Assembly: GCA_031277795.1 (NCBI GenBank)
Contig: JAITLQ010000018.1
Coordinates: 496,001 to 560,000 of the forward strand
Reading direction: 5' to 3'
DNA from: Arthrobacter sp.
Lineage (GTDB): Bacteria > Actinomycetota > Actinomycetes > Actinomycetales > Micrococcaceae
DNA: 64,000 nt
Shown here: piece after piece, positions 17,303 through 27,368 of the stretch
Position numbering within the stretch: position 1 is the first letter of the stretch
Layout of the letters: every line of letters starts with the position of its first letter
Notes under the pieces: model-generated
Seen by the model: the letters and a program-made list of their open reading frames with translations, nothing else
Told to the model about the DNA's origin: nothing
Databases searched by the model: none
Translations under genes and position numbers: made by a program

Positions 17303-20300
17303 TCAGGCGCCCAGTCCCTCCTTGATGGTGGCCCGGATGCGTTTGGGCGAGACCGAGTAGGCCGTGCCGAGCTCCTGGGCGAACAGCGACACGCGCTGCT
17401 CCTCCAACATCCACTTGACCGGCAGCAGCTTGGCCGGGTGCGCAGCGCCCGCCGGCGTGCGATCGAGCGCCGCGTCATACTCGTCCTCGAGCTCCTGGAT
17501 CACGTCGAGGCCCTGCAGGTCCTTCGTGAGCGCCCCCGCGATGACCTTGTCGAGGCGCCGCTCCACCGCCGTCAGGTAGCGCGGCAGGTGCGCCAGCTGT
17601 GCGTAGCCAGTGGAGGCGACGAAGCCCGGGTACACCAGCCCGCGCATCTGCGAGCGCACGTCCTCCACGGTGTCCTTGAGTGCGCCGCCGCTCATGCCTG
17701 CGAGCTTGTTCGTGATGCGCACCGAGGAGGCGAGCACCTTCTCCACAGTCGAGGCGACGGAGAAGACCGTGTCGATGATCTCGGCCCGCACGAGGTGGAA
17801 GAGCGAGGTGAACTCGGACTTCATCATGGGAAGCACAGGCGGGACCAGCTTGTCGATGCCCGCCCACGTGCAATCGCGGATGAGGGACTCGACGGTGCCG
17901 TGCGGGGACTGGCTGAAGGCCAGCTTCTCCTTGTTGTTGAGGTGATCGAGCACGTAGCGCTGCGGCGAGGGAACCGTGAGCTGCAAGAGCCGGATGACGC
18001 CCTTGCGGTGCGCCGCCGCCTGCTCGGCCGGGTTGCGGAAGACCGTGAGGTCCACGCTCTCGCCGCGATCGACCAGGCCGGGGTAGGCGGTGATCTGCTG
18101 GCCCTTGACGGTCGTGACGACCTTAGCCGGCAGCTTGCCGTGCTCACCCAGGTCGTCCGGCCACGAGGTCAATCCCGTGCGGTGCCACGGATTGGTCGCC
18201 TGCTTGCCGGAACCCGGCTTGCCCTGCACGACGTCGCGGCCGCCCCGGGCGCCGCCGGCGCCCTGGGTGCCGTTCCCGGCCCCGCGCCCGCCCGCGCCGG
18301 CCGGGGAACCGGCCCGGCCGCCGTCGTGCCCCGGCTTGCCTGGCTGCCCGGCCGCCGCCTCGAGCTTCTCGGCGCTCGTGCCGAGGGAGGCGGCGATGGC
18401 GCGCCGGTTCTCGCCCGCCAGCTTGGCCTGCAGGGTCGCGAGATCGCGCGAGGAGGCGAGCACCTTGCCGCGCTCGCCGATGACCTCGAACGAGGGGCGA
18501 AGGTGATCGGGGATGCGCGAAAGGTCCCAGGAACCGGGCGGGATGACCACGCCCTTCAAGCGGCGCAGGACGAGCTCGAGCGAGGGGAGCAGGTCGTCGG
18601 TGGCCGGATCGGCGTCCTCCGCCAGCGCCGCGACGGCCGCGCGCGCCACGTCCGGGGCCGGCACAAAGCTCTTGCGCACGGCCTTGGGGAGGGACTTGAT
18701 GAGCGCCGTGACGAGTTCCTCGCGCAGCCCTGGCACGCCCCAGCGGAAGCGCTCGGGGTCGAGCTGGTTGAGGAAGAGGATCGGCACGCGCACGAACACG
18801 CCGTCGGCGGAGGAGCCCGTGGGGTCGAACTCGTAGCGCAGCTCGAGCTGCAGCGAGCCGTGCTGCCACGTGCGCGGGTAGGCGTCGGAGTCGAGCTCGT
18901 CGGCATCGGCCTGCAGCAACGCCTCCGGATCGAAGTCGAGCAGGCGCCCGTTGGTGGAACGCTCCGTCTTCCACCACGCGTCGAAGCTGCGCTCGTCCGT
19001 GACGTCCTGCGGCAGGCGGGCGTCGTAGAAGTCGAAGAGGTCCTCGTCCGAGGCGCGCAGATCGCGGCGGCGCAGGCGGGCCTCGAGCTCGTCGATCTCC
19101 TTCAGGCGGTCGCGGTTGCGCGCGAAGAAGGCGTGACGGGTGGACCAATCGCCCTCGACGAGGGCGTGGCGGATGAAGAGCTCACGGGCCAGGCGCGGGT
19201 TGATCCGCGCGAGCTGGATGACGCGGTCCGCCACGACCGGGACGCCGAACACGGTGACCTTCTCGTGGGCGAGGCACGCGCCCTGGCGGCGCGACCAATG
19301 CGGCTCGGAGAAGGACTTCTTCACGAGGTGAGGCGCCACCTGCTCCACCCAGTCCGGGTCGAAGCTGGCCACGGTCCGGGCCCACAGTCGCGAGGTCTCG
19401 ACGAGCTCGGCCGCCATGGCCCACGTGGGCTTCTTCTTGAACAGGGCGGAGCCGGGGAAGATGGCAAAGCGCGTGCCGCGGGCGCCGGCGTACTCGCGCT
19501 TGCGCTCGTCCCACAGGCCGATGTGGCTCACGAGACCCGAGAGCAGGGCCTGGTGCACGGCGTCGTGCTTGCCCACGGGGTCAACGTCGCGGTTCGGGAC
19601 CTTGAAGTGCAGCGGCTTGACGATCTGGCGCAGCTGGTTGAAGAGGTCCTGCCACTCGCGCACGCGCAGGTAGTTGATGAACTCGGCCTTGCACAGGCGG
19701 CGGAAGGCCGAGGAGGAGAGCTCCTCCTGCTGCTCCTGCAGGTAGCGCCACAGGTTCAGGTAGCCCGTGAAGTCGGACTCCTTGTCCACGAAGCGCGCGT
19801 GCAGCTCGGCCGCGCGCTGGCGCTTCCCCGATTCCTCGGTGGGGCGCTCGCGCGGGTCCTGCAGGGAGAGGCCTGCGGCGAGGACGAGCACCTCGGTGGC
19901 GCAATCGCGGCGGCCCGCCTCCAGGATCATGCGGCCGAGGCGGACGTCGACGGGCAGCTGCGAGAGGTCGCGGCCCGTCTTCGTGATGGCGCCGCGCTTG
20001 CCCTCGCCCACGGCGCCGAGCTCGCGCAGCAGGGTGATGCCGTCGTTGACGGCGCGGGCCTCCGGCGGCTCGACGAAGGGGAAGTTCACCACGTCGGCCG
20101 GGTGGGCCACCACGCCCATGGAGGACATCTGCAAGATGACCGAGGCGAGGTTGGTGCGCAGGATCTCCGGATCGGTGAACTCCGGGCGGGAGGCGAAGTC
20201 CTCCTCCGAGTAGAGGCGGATCGCGATGCCGTCCGAGACGCGGCCGCAGCGACCGGAGCGCTGATTGGCGCTGGCCTGCGAGATGCGCTCGATGGGCAGG

Positions 20301-21475
20301 CGCTGCACCTTGGTGCGGTGGCTGTAGCGCGAGATGCGGGCCACGCCCGTGTCGATGACGTACTTGATGCCCGGCACCGTGAGCGAGGTTTCGGCCACGT
20401 TGGTGGCCAGCACGATGCGGCGCTTGGGGCCGGGGCGGAAGACGGCGTGCTGCTCGGCGAGGGAGAGCCGGGCAAAGAGCGGCAGCACCTCCGCGTCGCG
20501 CAGCTTGGGGTGGCGCGGGAGCATGCCGCGCAGCGCCTCGGCGGCGTCGCGGATCTCGCGCTCGCCGGAGAAGAAGATGAGGACGTCGCCGTCCGCCTCG
20601 CGGGAGAGCTCGACCACGGCGTCGCACACGGCGTCGACCATGTCGCGATCTTGGCCGCCGGCGCCCGGCTCCAGCTCGTCGCCGCTGTCCTCGTCGTCCG
20701 GGGAGAGCGGGCGGTAGCGGATCTCGACGGGGAAGGTGCGCCCGGAGACCTCGATGACGGGCGCCGGGCGCACGTGCGTCACCGTGGAGCCGTCCTCGCG
20801 GACCTGGACCTCGTTGGCCGGGAGCTCGACGACGCCGTCGTCCTCCGGCGCCACGCCGTCGGCGTGGGCCGGGAGGGAAACGCCCGACGGCGCGTGGCCG
20901 GGTGCCGGGGCTGGCGTGCCGAAGTGCCTGGCGAAGCGCTCGGGATCGATCGTGGCCGAGGTGATGACGACCTTGAGGTCGGGGCGCTGGGGCAGGATGC
21001 GCTTCAGGTGGCCCAGGAGCACATCGATGTTGAGGCTGCGCTCGTGGGCCTCGTCGATGATGATGGCGCCGTAGCGGGAGAGCAGCTTGTCGTGCTGGAT
21101 CTCGGCCAGCAGGATGCCGTCGGTCATGAGCTTGACGCGCGTGGCCTCGGAGACCTCGCCCGTGAAGCGGACCTGGAAGCCGACCTCCTGGCCGATCTGC
21201 ACGCCGAGCTCCTCGGCGATGCGCTCGGCCACGGTGCGCGCGGCGAGGCGGCGCGGCTGGGTGTGGCCGATGACGAGGCGACGGGTCTTTCCGTCCCTGC
21301 CCTTGGTCTCGGCGTCGAGGCCGAGCTCCAGGAGCATCTTGGGCAGCTGGGTCGTCTTGCCCGAGCCCGTTTCGCCGGCCACCACGACCACTTGGTTTTC
21401 GCGGATGGCCGCCATGATGTCGTCGCGACGGGCGGAAACGGGGAGGGCCTGCGGGTACGTGATGGTGAGCGCCAT
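17303..21475 (-). CDS. hrpA: ATP-dependent RNA helicase HrpA
   Basis: A 1390-residue DEAH-box RNA helicase. Walker A is GETGSGKTTQLPK (about residues 35-47), then the DEAH box in IIIDEAHERSLN, motif III TSATIDPERF and motif VI QRSGRCGR. The HA2 and OB regions follow, then a long C-terminal DUF3418 module typical of HrpA, with an extra low-complexity Gly/Ala/Arg stretch near residues 1040-1100 (GAGGRGAGNGTQGAGGARGG). The role in the family is mRNA processing and ribosome rescue. GGGAGG lies 6 nt before the ATG. Length is slightly above the ~1300-residue enterobacterial protein because of the insert. It is probably monocistronic. Confidence 0.95.
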   Translation of the reverse strand: MALTITYPQALPVSARRDDIMAAIRENQVVVVAGETGSGKTTQLPKMLLELGLDAETKGRDGKTRRLVIGHTQPRRLAARTVAERIAEELGVQIGQEVGFQVRFTGEVSEATRVKLMTDGILLAEIQHDKLLSRYGAIIIDEAHERSLNIDVLLGHLKRILPQRPDLKVVITSATIDPERFARHFGTPAPAPGHAPSGVSLPAHADGVAPEDDGVVELPANEVQVREDGSTVTHVRPAPVIEVSGRTFPVEIRYRPLSPDDEDSGDELEPGAGGQDRDMVDAVCDAVVELSREADGDVLIFFSGEREIRDAAEALRGMLPRHPKLRDAEVLPLFARLSLAEQHAVFRPGPKRRIVLATNVAETSLTVPGIKYVIDTGVARISRYSHRTKVQRLPIERISQASANQRSGRCGRVSDGIAIRLYSEEDFASRPEFTDPEILRTNLASVILQMSSMGVVAHPADVVNFPFVEPPEARAVNDGITLLRELGAVGEGKRGAITKTGRDLSQLPVDVRLGRMILEAGRRDCATEVLVLAAGLSLQDPRERPTEESGKRQRAAELHARFVDKESDFTGYLNLWRYLQEQQEELSSSAFRRLCKAEFINYLRVREWQDLFNQLRQIVKPLHFKVPNRDVDPVGKHDAVHQALLSGLVSHIGLWDERKREYAGARGTRFAIFPGSALFKKKPTWAMAAELVETSRLWARTVASFDPDWVEQVAPHLVKKSFSEPHWSRRQGACLAHEKVTVFGVPVVADRVIQLARINPRLARELFIRHALVEGDWSTRHAFFARNRDRLKEIDELEARLRRRDLRASDEDLFDFYDARLPQDVTDERSFDAWWKTERSTNGRLLDFDPEALLQADADELDSDAYPRTWQHGSLQLELRYEFDPTGSSADGVFVRVPILFLNQLDPERFRWGVPGLREELVTALIKSLPKAVRKSFVPAPDVARAAVAALAEDADPATDDLLPSLELVLRRLKGVVIPPGSWDLSRIPDHLRPSFEVIGERGKVLASSRDLATLQAKLAGENRRAIAASLGTSAEKLEAAAGQPGKPGHDGGRAGSPAGAGGRGAGNGTQGAGGARGGRDVVQGKPGSGKQATNPWHRTGLTSWPDDLGEHGKLPAKVVTTVKGQQITAYPGLVDRGESVDLTVFRNPAEQAAAHRKGVIRLLQLTVPSPQRYVLDHLNNKEKLAFSQSPHGTVESLIRDCTWAGIDKLVPPVLPMMKSEFTSLFHLVRAEIIDTVFSVASTVEKVLASSVRITNKLAGMSGGALKDTVEDVRSQMRGLVYPGFVASTGYAQLAHLPRYLTAVERRLDKVIAGALTKDLQGLDVIQELEDEYDAALDRTPAGAAHPAKLLPVKWMLEEQRVSLFAQELGTAYSVSPKRIRATIKEGLGA

Positions 21476-21544
21476 AGCGCCTCCCAGTCTAGTGCTGGCG
21501 TCAATCGCCCCCGCGCCCGGGCGTGTCGGCCTCGCGGGGGTCGG

Positions 21545-22228
21545 TCAGAGCAGTCCCAGCGCCCGGGCGTCCTCGAGCGTGGCCACGCCGAGCCCGCTGC
21601 GTCCCGCCGCGCGGTCCCAGGAGCCGGAGGCCTCGATCTCCGCGGCGTCGGCGATGTCGCCCACCCGCACGGGAAGCCAGCCGGTGGCGGCCAGGGCGGC
21701 CGCCGCGTCGTCGTGCTCGAGGCCGTTTGAAACATAGGGGAGCGGTGCTCCGGCCGCCGCCCCCGCGGACAGCGCATCGGAACGCACGTGCGTGAAGGCG
21801 TGCACGTGGCCGGTGTCCGGCGGGAGGGCGGCCGCCGTGGCGGCCGCGGCCGAGCCGCCCGGAACGTAGTGCGCCAGCTTGGGGCCGAGCGCCGTCATCT
21901 CGTACGCGTTGGCGACATCGATCACGGTGCGCCCGGGCAGGGCCCCGGCCAGAGCGCGCAGCAGGCCGGTCAGCTGCTCGCCCCAGGGGAGCGCCGGCAC
22001 CACGAGCCCGGCCGACTCGACGGCGGCGAGCGCGGTCGGGGCCGCCTCGAGCCGAGCGTCCGGATGCTCCTCGAGGACGTCGTCGAGCAGCCAGCCGAGG
22101 CGCTCGGGGTTCCTGGCCCACACCGTGAGGTGCGCCCCGGCGGCGGCCCAGAGGAGCGCGAGCTCGGTGGCGACGGCGCCGGCCCCCAGCAGGGCGAGGT
22201 GGGGCGGGGCGGTGGGGGAGGCTGGCAT
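21545..22228 (-). CDS. NADP(F420)-oxidoreductase-like Rossmann protein
   Basis: A 227-residue protein with an N-terminal dinucleotide-binding loop (LALLGAGAVATELALLWAAAG), then VIDVANAYEMTALGPKLAH and a C-terminal segment GWLPVRVGDIADAAEIEA that resembles the F420H2:NADP oxidoreductase-like family. It is classed there by pattern only; no coenzyme F420 genes are visible. The ATG at 22228 is chosen because the nucleotide motif follows at the expected distance; the ribosome site (GCAGG) is weak. It is divergent from the next gene, which also encodes a Rossmann protein. Confidence 0.7.
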   Translation of the reverse strand: MPASPTAPPHLALLGAGAVATELALLWAAAGAHLTVWARNPERLGWLLDDVLEEHPDARLEAAPTALAAVESAGLVVPALPWGEQLTGLLRALAGALPGRTVIDVANAYEMTALGPKLAHYVPGGSAAAATAAALPPDTGHVHAFTHVRSDALSAGAAAGAPLPYVSNGLEHDDAAAALAATGWLPVRVGDIADAAEIEASGSWDRAAGRSGLGVATLEDARALGLL

Positions 22229-22361
22229 GGCCTGCTTTCGGCTGAAGCGGTCGGCGGGCGCGACACCCGGTGCGCCCAGGGTATCGCCGGGGGTGCCCGT
22301 CGGTGAGAATGGGGAGGCGACGGCGGCCTTCCCGCCGCGCCGGGGCGAGGGGGAGACGAGC

Positions 22362-23039
22362 ATGACGCAGGGGCTGGCCGGACACCATGTGGTGGTGCTG
22401 GGAGCAAGCAATCCGACGGGCCTGGCCATCGCCGCCGGGATGGCGGCGGCCGGGGCGGTGGTGGATGTGCTGGCACGCACTCCGGAGCAGGCCGAGCTCA
22501 TCGAGCTGCGCCTCGGCGGGGTGGAGGGGATGCATGCCTCGGCCCTGGACTTTGCCTCGGAGCCGGCGTTCGTCGAGGCATCGCGACGCATCGTGGTCGA
22601 ACGCGGGGCCGTGGACCACGTGGTGGTGTGCCTGCGCTATGGCGGGCGCGGGGATGCCGTCTGGGGCGGCGAGGGCGAGATCGGGGAGGTGTACCGGGTC
22701 ATGGCGGCGACGTTCCTGCCGTGCCTGCCGGAGGGCGGCTCCTTCGACTTCCTCGTGTGCGGCGACCGCCCCTCGGTGGGCCTGCAGCCGGAGGGGCCCG
22801 CGCTCGTGCGGGCGCACGAGGCCACGGCGCGGGCTTGGGCCGGGACGCGCCGGGTCTTCCTGCTGGCGGCGGGTCCCGACGACGCTGCCGTGGCGGAGCA
22901 GTGCGTTCAGCGCGCGGCCGATCCGTCCAGGGCCTCGGAGCGGATCGTCATGCCGGGCGCCTTCGTGGGGGACCCGAGCTGGGAGGAACTGCTCGCTGCG
23001 CGCACGGCGCTCGACGCGCGGCTGTCCTCGCGGGAGTGA
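22362..23039 (+). CDS. SDR-like Rossmann-fold protein without catalytic tyrosine motif
   Basis: A 225-residue protein with an SDR nucleotide motif (VVVLGASNPTGLAIA, GxSxxxG form) and the following strand VVDVLARTPEQ. The usual YxxxK catalytic pair is not seen: the matching region reads RAHEATARAWAG. It may therefore bind a nucleotide without acting as a dehydrogenase. GAGGGGGAG lies about 6 nt before the ATG. It is divergent from the F420-reductase-like gene across a 133-bp gap. Substrate and role are unknown. Confidence 0.7.
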   Translation: MTQGLAGHHVVVLGASNPTGLAIAAGMAAAGAVVDVLARTPEQAELIELRLGGVEGMHASALDFASEPAFVEASRRIVVERGAVDHVVVCLRYGGRGDAVWGGEGEIGEVYRVMAATFLPCLPEGGSFDFLVCGDRPSVGLQPEGPALVRAHEATARAWAGTRRVFLLAAGPDDAAVAEQCVQRAADPSRASERIVMPGAFVGDPSWEELLAARTALDARLSSRE

Positions 23040-23059
23040 AGCCGGGCCCGGGGCGCCGG

Positions 23060-23488
23060 CTAGAGCGACATCCAGCAGTACAGCTTCCAGCCGCGGGCGG
23101 CGGCGTGGGTGGCCAGCCCGGACAGGCCGCCGATGACCTCGGCCAGGTCCGCCGGGTCGGAGCCCTCGAGCTCGTCGGTGTGGGACCAGGCGACGGCCGC
23201 CTCGGCATGCCTCGGCGCCTGGGCGCCGGCGAGCGCCGTGGCCGCACCCTCGGTGACGGTCACCACCCAGCACTCGCCGCCGTCGGCGAGCAGGTGGCCG
23301 GAGCGCGGGTCGTCCGCGACCTCCTCGTACGGCCGCCCCGAGAGGATCGACTCGAGGGTGCCGAGCTCCACGATCGGGTCGACGCTGGCATCCAGGACCA
23401 GCTCGGTGTCGGGGAAGCTCTCCCCGTCGATGGCCGTGGCCGCCGCCGCGTCGTCGGTGGCCGCGAAGTATGTGTAGAGGTTGCCCAT
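23060..23488 (-). CDS. Conserved hypothetical protein
   Basis: A 142-residue acidic cytoplasmic protein beginning MGNLYTYFAATDDAAAATAI. Recognisable features are an acidic mid-region, the segment DPIVELGTLESILSGRPYEE and a C-terminal GWKLYCWMSL. No signal peptide or membrane helix. I recall similar proteins in Arthrobacter-type genomes but know no function. The ATG has GAGG close upstream (2 nt), so the start is a little uncertain. The dyad element at 23534-23584 lies just upstream. Confidence 0.7.
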   Translation of the reverse strand: MGNLYTYFAATDDAAAATAIDGESFPDTELVLDASVDPIVELGTLESILSGRPYEEVADDPRSGHLLADGGECWVVTVTEGAATALAGAQAPRHAEAAVAWSHTDELEGSDPADLAEVIGGLSGLATHAAARGWKLYCWMSL

Positions 23489-23533
23489 GGCCTCAGCCTA
23501 GGGGGAGTGCCCCGGCACACGCGGGCGGCCCCG

Positions 23534-23584
23534 CGACTTTGTGGCTACATCGCGAGAAAGACTCGCGAGTCTGCCACAAAGTCG
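23534..23584. repeat. Intergenic dyad element, copy 2
   Basis: Two nested perfect stems: CGACTTTGTGGC (23534-23545) with GCCACAAAGTCG (23573-23584), and inside it TCGCGAG (23550-23556) with CTCGCGA (23562-23568), loop aaaga. It shares the TCGCGAG core and AAAGTCGAGG edge with 14120-14175. It lies between the binding-protein gene and the hypothetical, both on the minus strand. Confidence 0.7.
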
Positions 23585-23614
23585 AGGGGCCGCCGAGCGG
23601 GCGCCGACCGCGGT

Positions 23615-24625
23615 CTACTTGCCCACGGACTTCGGGATGCCGGCCGGGTTGATCTGGGAGGCCTTGATCCCCTCGGAGTTCAGGCCCCAGCGGGTGAGCA
23701 CCTTGGCGTAGGAGCCGTCCCGGATGGCGGCGTTGAGCACGGTGTTGACGGGCTTGATCAGGCCGTTGCCCTTGGCGGTGCCGATCGCGATGGGTGCGGT
23801 GGCGGGCCAGCCGCCCTCGATCGTGCCCACGAGCTTGCGGCCAGGGGCCACGGCCACCTGGTAGAGCGCCGTGGGGTTCGGGCCGAGGTAGCCGTCGATG
23901 CGGCCGGAGTCGATGGCGAGGTAGGCGGCGGCGAAGTCGTCGTAGTAGATCAGCTCGGCCGGCTGCTTGCCCGCCTTGGTGAGCTCCTCGTTCCACTCGA
24001 GGAGCACCTTCTCCTGGTTGGTGCCTGAAGAGACGGAGAGCTTGAGCCCGGCGATGTCCTCCGCCTTCGTGATGGAGGTGATCTCGGAGTTCTCGGCCAC
24101 CACGAAGCCCAGCAGGTCCTGGCGCGTCGAGGAGAAGTCGAAGAGCTCCTTGCGCTCGTCCGTCACGGTGACGTTGGAGGAGACGATGTCGTACTTGCCC
24201 GACTGCACGCCGAGCGGCCAGTCGGCCCACGAGACGTTCACGACGTTGAGCTCCAGCCCCAGCCCGTCGGCCACGAGCTGGGCCAGGTCCACCTCGTTGC
24301 CCACGGGGGTCGTGTTGTCGTCGGAGGCCAGCGCGGAGAGCGGCGGGGCGCCCGCCGAGGTGGCGACGGTGAGCTTGCCCGGCGAGACGGGCGTGAAGCC
24401 GGACTTCTTGAGCTGCTCGACGGCGGCCGCGACGGGTTCGCTGCGCACGCGGTCCTTGTTCGCCGCAGCGCTGAGGTCGAACGGGCTTGTGGCGGCCGCC
24501 CGCTCGGGCTCCTCGGCCCGGTTCGCGTTGACGGCGGCGACGACGCCGGCGGTGGCGCCGCCGAGGACGAGCAGGGCCGCAGCCGAGAGGGCGAGGCCTT
24601 GCTTGGTGGAGAGTTTCTTGGCCAT
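23615..24625 (-). CDS. Amino-acid-type ABC transporter substrate-binding protein, last gene of the salvage-like operon
   Basis: A 336-residue periplasmic-binding-protein type 2 (SBP_bac_3, amino-acid/cystine class). The N-terminus has one hydrophobic helix (LALSAAALLVLGGATAGVVA) and no lipobox cysteine, so it is probably tethered by an uncleaved helix or released. Ligand-fold motifs include WADWPLGVQSGKYDIV, SSGTNQEKVL and GYLGPNPTALYQ. It is clearly paralogous to the protein at 33044-34141. AAAGG lies 7 nt before the ATG. A 168-bp gap separates it from the ATPase gene upstream, long enough for its own promoter. The likely ligand is a modified cysteine or other amino acid, inferred from the operon. 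Confidence 0.88.
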   Translation of the reverse strand: MAKKLSTKQGLALSAAALLVLGGATAGVVAAVNANRAEEPERAAATSPFDLSAAANKDRVRSEPVAAAVEQLKKSGFTPVSPGKLTVATSAGAPPLSALASDDNTTPVGNEVDLAQLVADGLGLELNVVNVSWADWPLGVQSGKYDIVSSNVTVTDERKELFDFSSTRQDLLGFVVAENSEITSITKAEDIAGLKLSVSSGTNQEKVLLEWNEELTKAGKQPAELIYYDDFAAAYLAIDSGRIDGYLGPNPTALYQVAVAPGRKLVGTIEGGWPATAPIAIGTAKGNGLIKPVNTVLNAAIRDGSYAKVLTRWGLNSEGIKASQINPAGIPKSVGK

Positions 24626-24793
24626 GGTGTGCCTTTCGTGGGCGCGCTCGCCTGGCCGCGCCTCGCGTGGAGGGCGGCGAGCAGGCGGGCGGGAAGGGGT
24701 GGGGTGATGTCCCGCCGCGGAGGGCGGGTGTGCCGCAAGGGGCGACGGCGATCGGTGGGCCCGGGCGCCGGGGTTCCGCCGGGAGGCGGCTGG

Positions 24794-25617
<824 letters not shown>

Positions 25618-25621
<4 letters not shown>

Positions 25622-26745
25622 CGGGTCACCCCCTGCGTCTCGGTGGCGAGCGCGGCGGCGGCCGCGCGTCCGGCGCCCCCTGGACCGGGCGGCGTCGCGC
25701 CCTGGTCCGAGGCAAGCGAACCCCACCAGCGCCCCACGGCGGAGCGCACCCGCTGCAGCGGCGTGGGCGGCAGCACCCGCGAGGTCCCGCGGGCGAAGCG
25801 GCGCTCAACGTAGTACTGGGCGATCGAGAGCAGCGTGGTGATCAGCGCGTACCAGACGCAGGCCACGAGCAGCAGCGGGATCACGCGGCCGTTGCGGTTG
25901 TAGATGACCTGCACGGTGTAGAAGATCTCCGGCAGCGCCACCACAAACACCACGGAGGTGCCCTTGATGAGGCCGATCACGAGGTTGAAGGCGTTGGGCA
26001 GGATGGCCCTGGCCGCCTGCGGCAACACGATCTTGAAGAAGCGCACCGAGGCCGGCAGGCCCAGGGCGGCCGAGGCCTCCAGCTGCCCGGCGTCGACGGA
26101 GAGGATGCCGCCGCGGATGATCTCGGAGGCGTAGGCCGCCTCGTGCAGCGAGATGCCGATGAGCGCGGCGGCGAAGGCCGTGATGGTCAGGGTGGTCTGG
26201 AATTCCACGAGCCAGTAGTCGGTCGTGAACGGCGTGCCGAGCCCGAGCGTGGGGTAGAGGTAGCCCAGGTTGTAGAAGACGAGGATCAGCACCACGAGCG
26301 GCACCGAGCGGAAGAACCACACGAAGGCCCAGGCCGGGGCCGAGAGCAACGGCGACGGGGAGAGCCGCAGCACGGCGAGGACCGTGCCGAGGGCAAAGCC
26401 GAGCAGCGTGCCGAGCACCGTGAGCAGCAGGGCCAGGCCCAGGCCGGAGAGCACGGCGGGGGCAAAGAAGTACTCGGCAAACACGCCCCACTCGTAGCGG
26501 GGATTGGTCGCGAGCGAGAACAGGAATTGCGCGGCCAGGAACGTCAGGACGGCCGCGGTCACCCAGCGCCCCACGTGCTTGCGCCGCACCACGGTGAGCG
26601 TGGCGCCGGTTTCGCCGTGGGTGGGGTGTGCACCGCTCGACGGCGCGGGCCCGGGTCCGTGGCCCGGCGCGCCGTCGGGGCGGGGCTGGCCCGCCGCGAG
26701 CGGCTCGGTGTCCCGCGCTGCGCGCGGGCTGGTGGTGGTGGTCAT
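25618..26745 (-). CDS. Amino-acid ABC transporter permease
   Basis: A 375-residue His/Glu/Gln/Arg-opine family permease. After a ~65-residue hydrophilic N-terminal tail there are about five to six membrane helices (WVTAAVLTFLAAQFLFSLA, LGLALLLTVLGTLLGFALGT and others), with the EAA loop EASAALGLPASVRFFKIVLP. Only one permease gene is present, so the channel should be a homodimer. The ~70-residue C-terminal extension is Gly/Ala/Pro-rich. Start and stop both overlap neighbours by 4 bp. Confidence 0.92.
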
Positions 26746-27368
26746 GCGATCTGCTCCTTGTGTGAGGCCGGGGTGGCGGCTACCGCCCCGGGATCGATGG
26801 GGTGCTCGGCGCGGTCCGCGCCGGGGGCTGGGGTCAGCAGGTCCTTGCTGAAGGGGTGGGGCACCTGCCGCGTGGGGTACCGAGCCGGGTCGAAGCCCGG
26901 CGTGTAGCCGGCGCGCAGGTACAGGGCCACAGCCTCGGGCTGGGCCGGTCCGGTGGTCAGGTAGATCCGGGTGTAGCCGAGCTCGCGGGCCCGCTCCTCG
27001 AGGTGCGCCATGGTGGCGGCGGCGAGGCGGCGGCCGCGCTGGTCGGCGCGGGTCCAGACGCGCTTCACCTCGGCCGTTGCCTCGTCGTAGCGCATGAGGG
27101 CGCCGCCCGTGAGGGGCTCGCCGTCCTCCTCGTAGATGAGGAAGGTCCCGTGCGGGGCCTCGAAGCGCTCCGCCGGGTAGCGCTCCACCTCCGCGCGGGC
27201 GCTGTGCGGGGCGCCGCCGAGGCTGCTCCCGTAGCGCTCGTGGTACTCCCGGACGAGGTCCTCGAGGAGGATCTGCACGGAGGGATCGGAGACCGGGGCG
27301 ATGCGCCAGGTGCCGGGCAGGGCCGGCGCCGCGGGCGCCTGCGCGTCGGTGGCGGCGACGGCGCTCAT
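26742..27368 (-). CDS. GNAT N-acetyltransferase of the salvage-like operon
   Basis: A 208-residue GNAT enzyme: VKRVWTRADQRGRRLAAATM holds the acetyl-CoA motif A (R/Q-x-x-G-x-R/A), followed by LGYTRIYLTTGPAQPEAVAL and YLRAGYTPG. In the Bacillus yxe and ytm operons a GNAT protein N-acetylates S-substituted cysteine before flavin monooxygenase cleavage; the same neighbourhood here (luciferase-like oxygenases, amino-acid ABC importer) suggests a similar step. Start and stop overlap both neighbours by ATGA, giving a fully coupled unit. The substrate is inferred. Confidence 0.88.
   Translation of the reverse strand: MSAVAATDAQAPAAPALPGTWRIAPVSDPSVQILLEDLVREYHERYGSSLGGAPHSARAEVERYPAERFEAPHGTFLIYEEDGEPLTGGALMRYDEATAEVKRVWTRADQRGRRLAAATMAHLEERARELGYTRIYLTTGPAQPEAVALYLRAGYTPGFDPARYPTRQVPHPFSKDLLTPAPGADRAEHPIDPGAVAATPASHKEQIA

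Noticed and set aside
16802-21730. A 1642-codon open frame antisense to hrpA
   Set aside because: Same codon-bias effect. The opposite strand carries the full HrpA helicase motifs, and this frame spans several unrelated genes.
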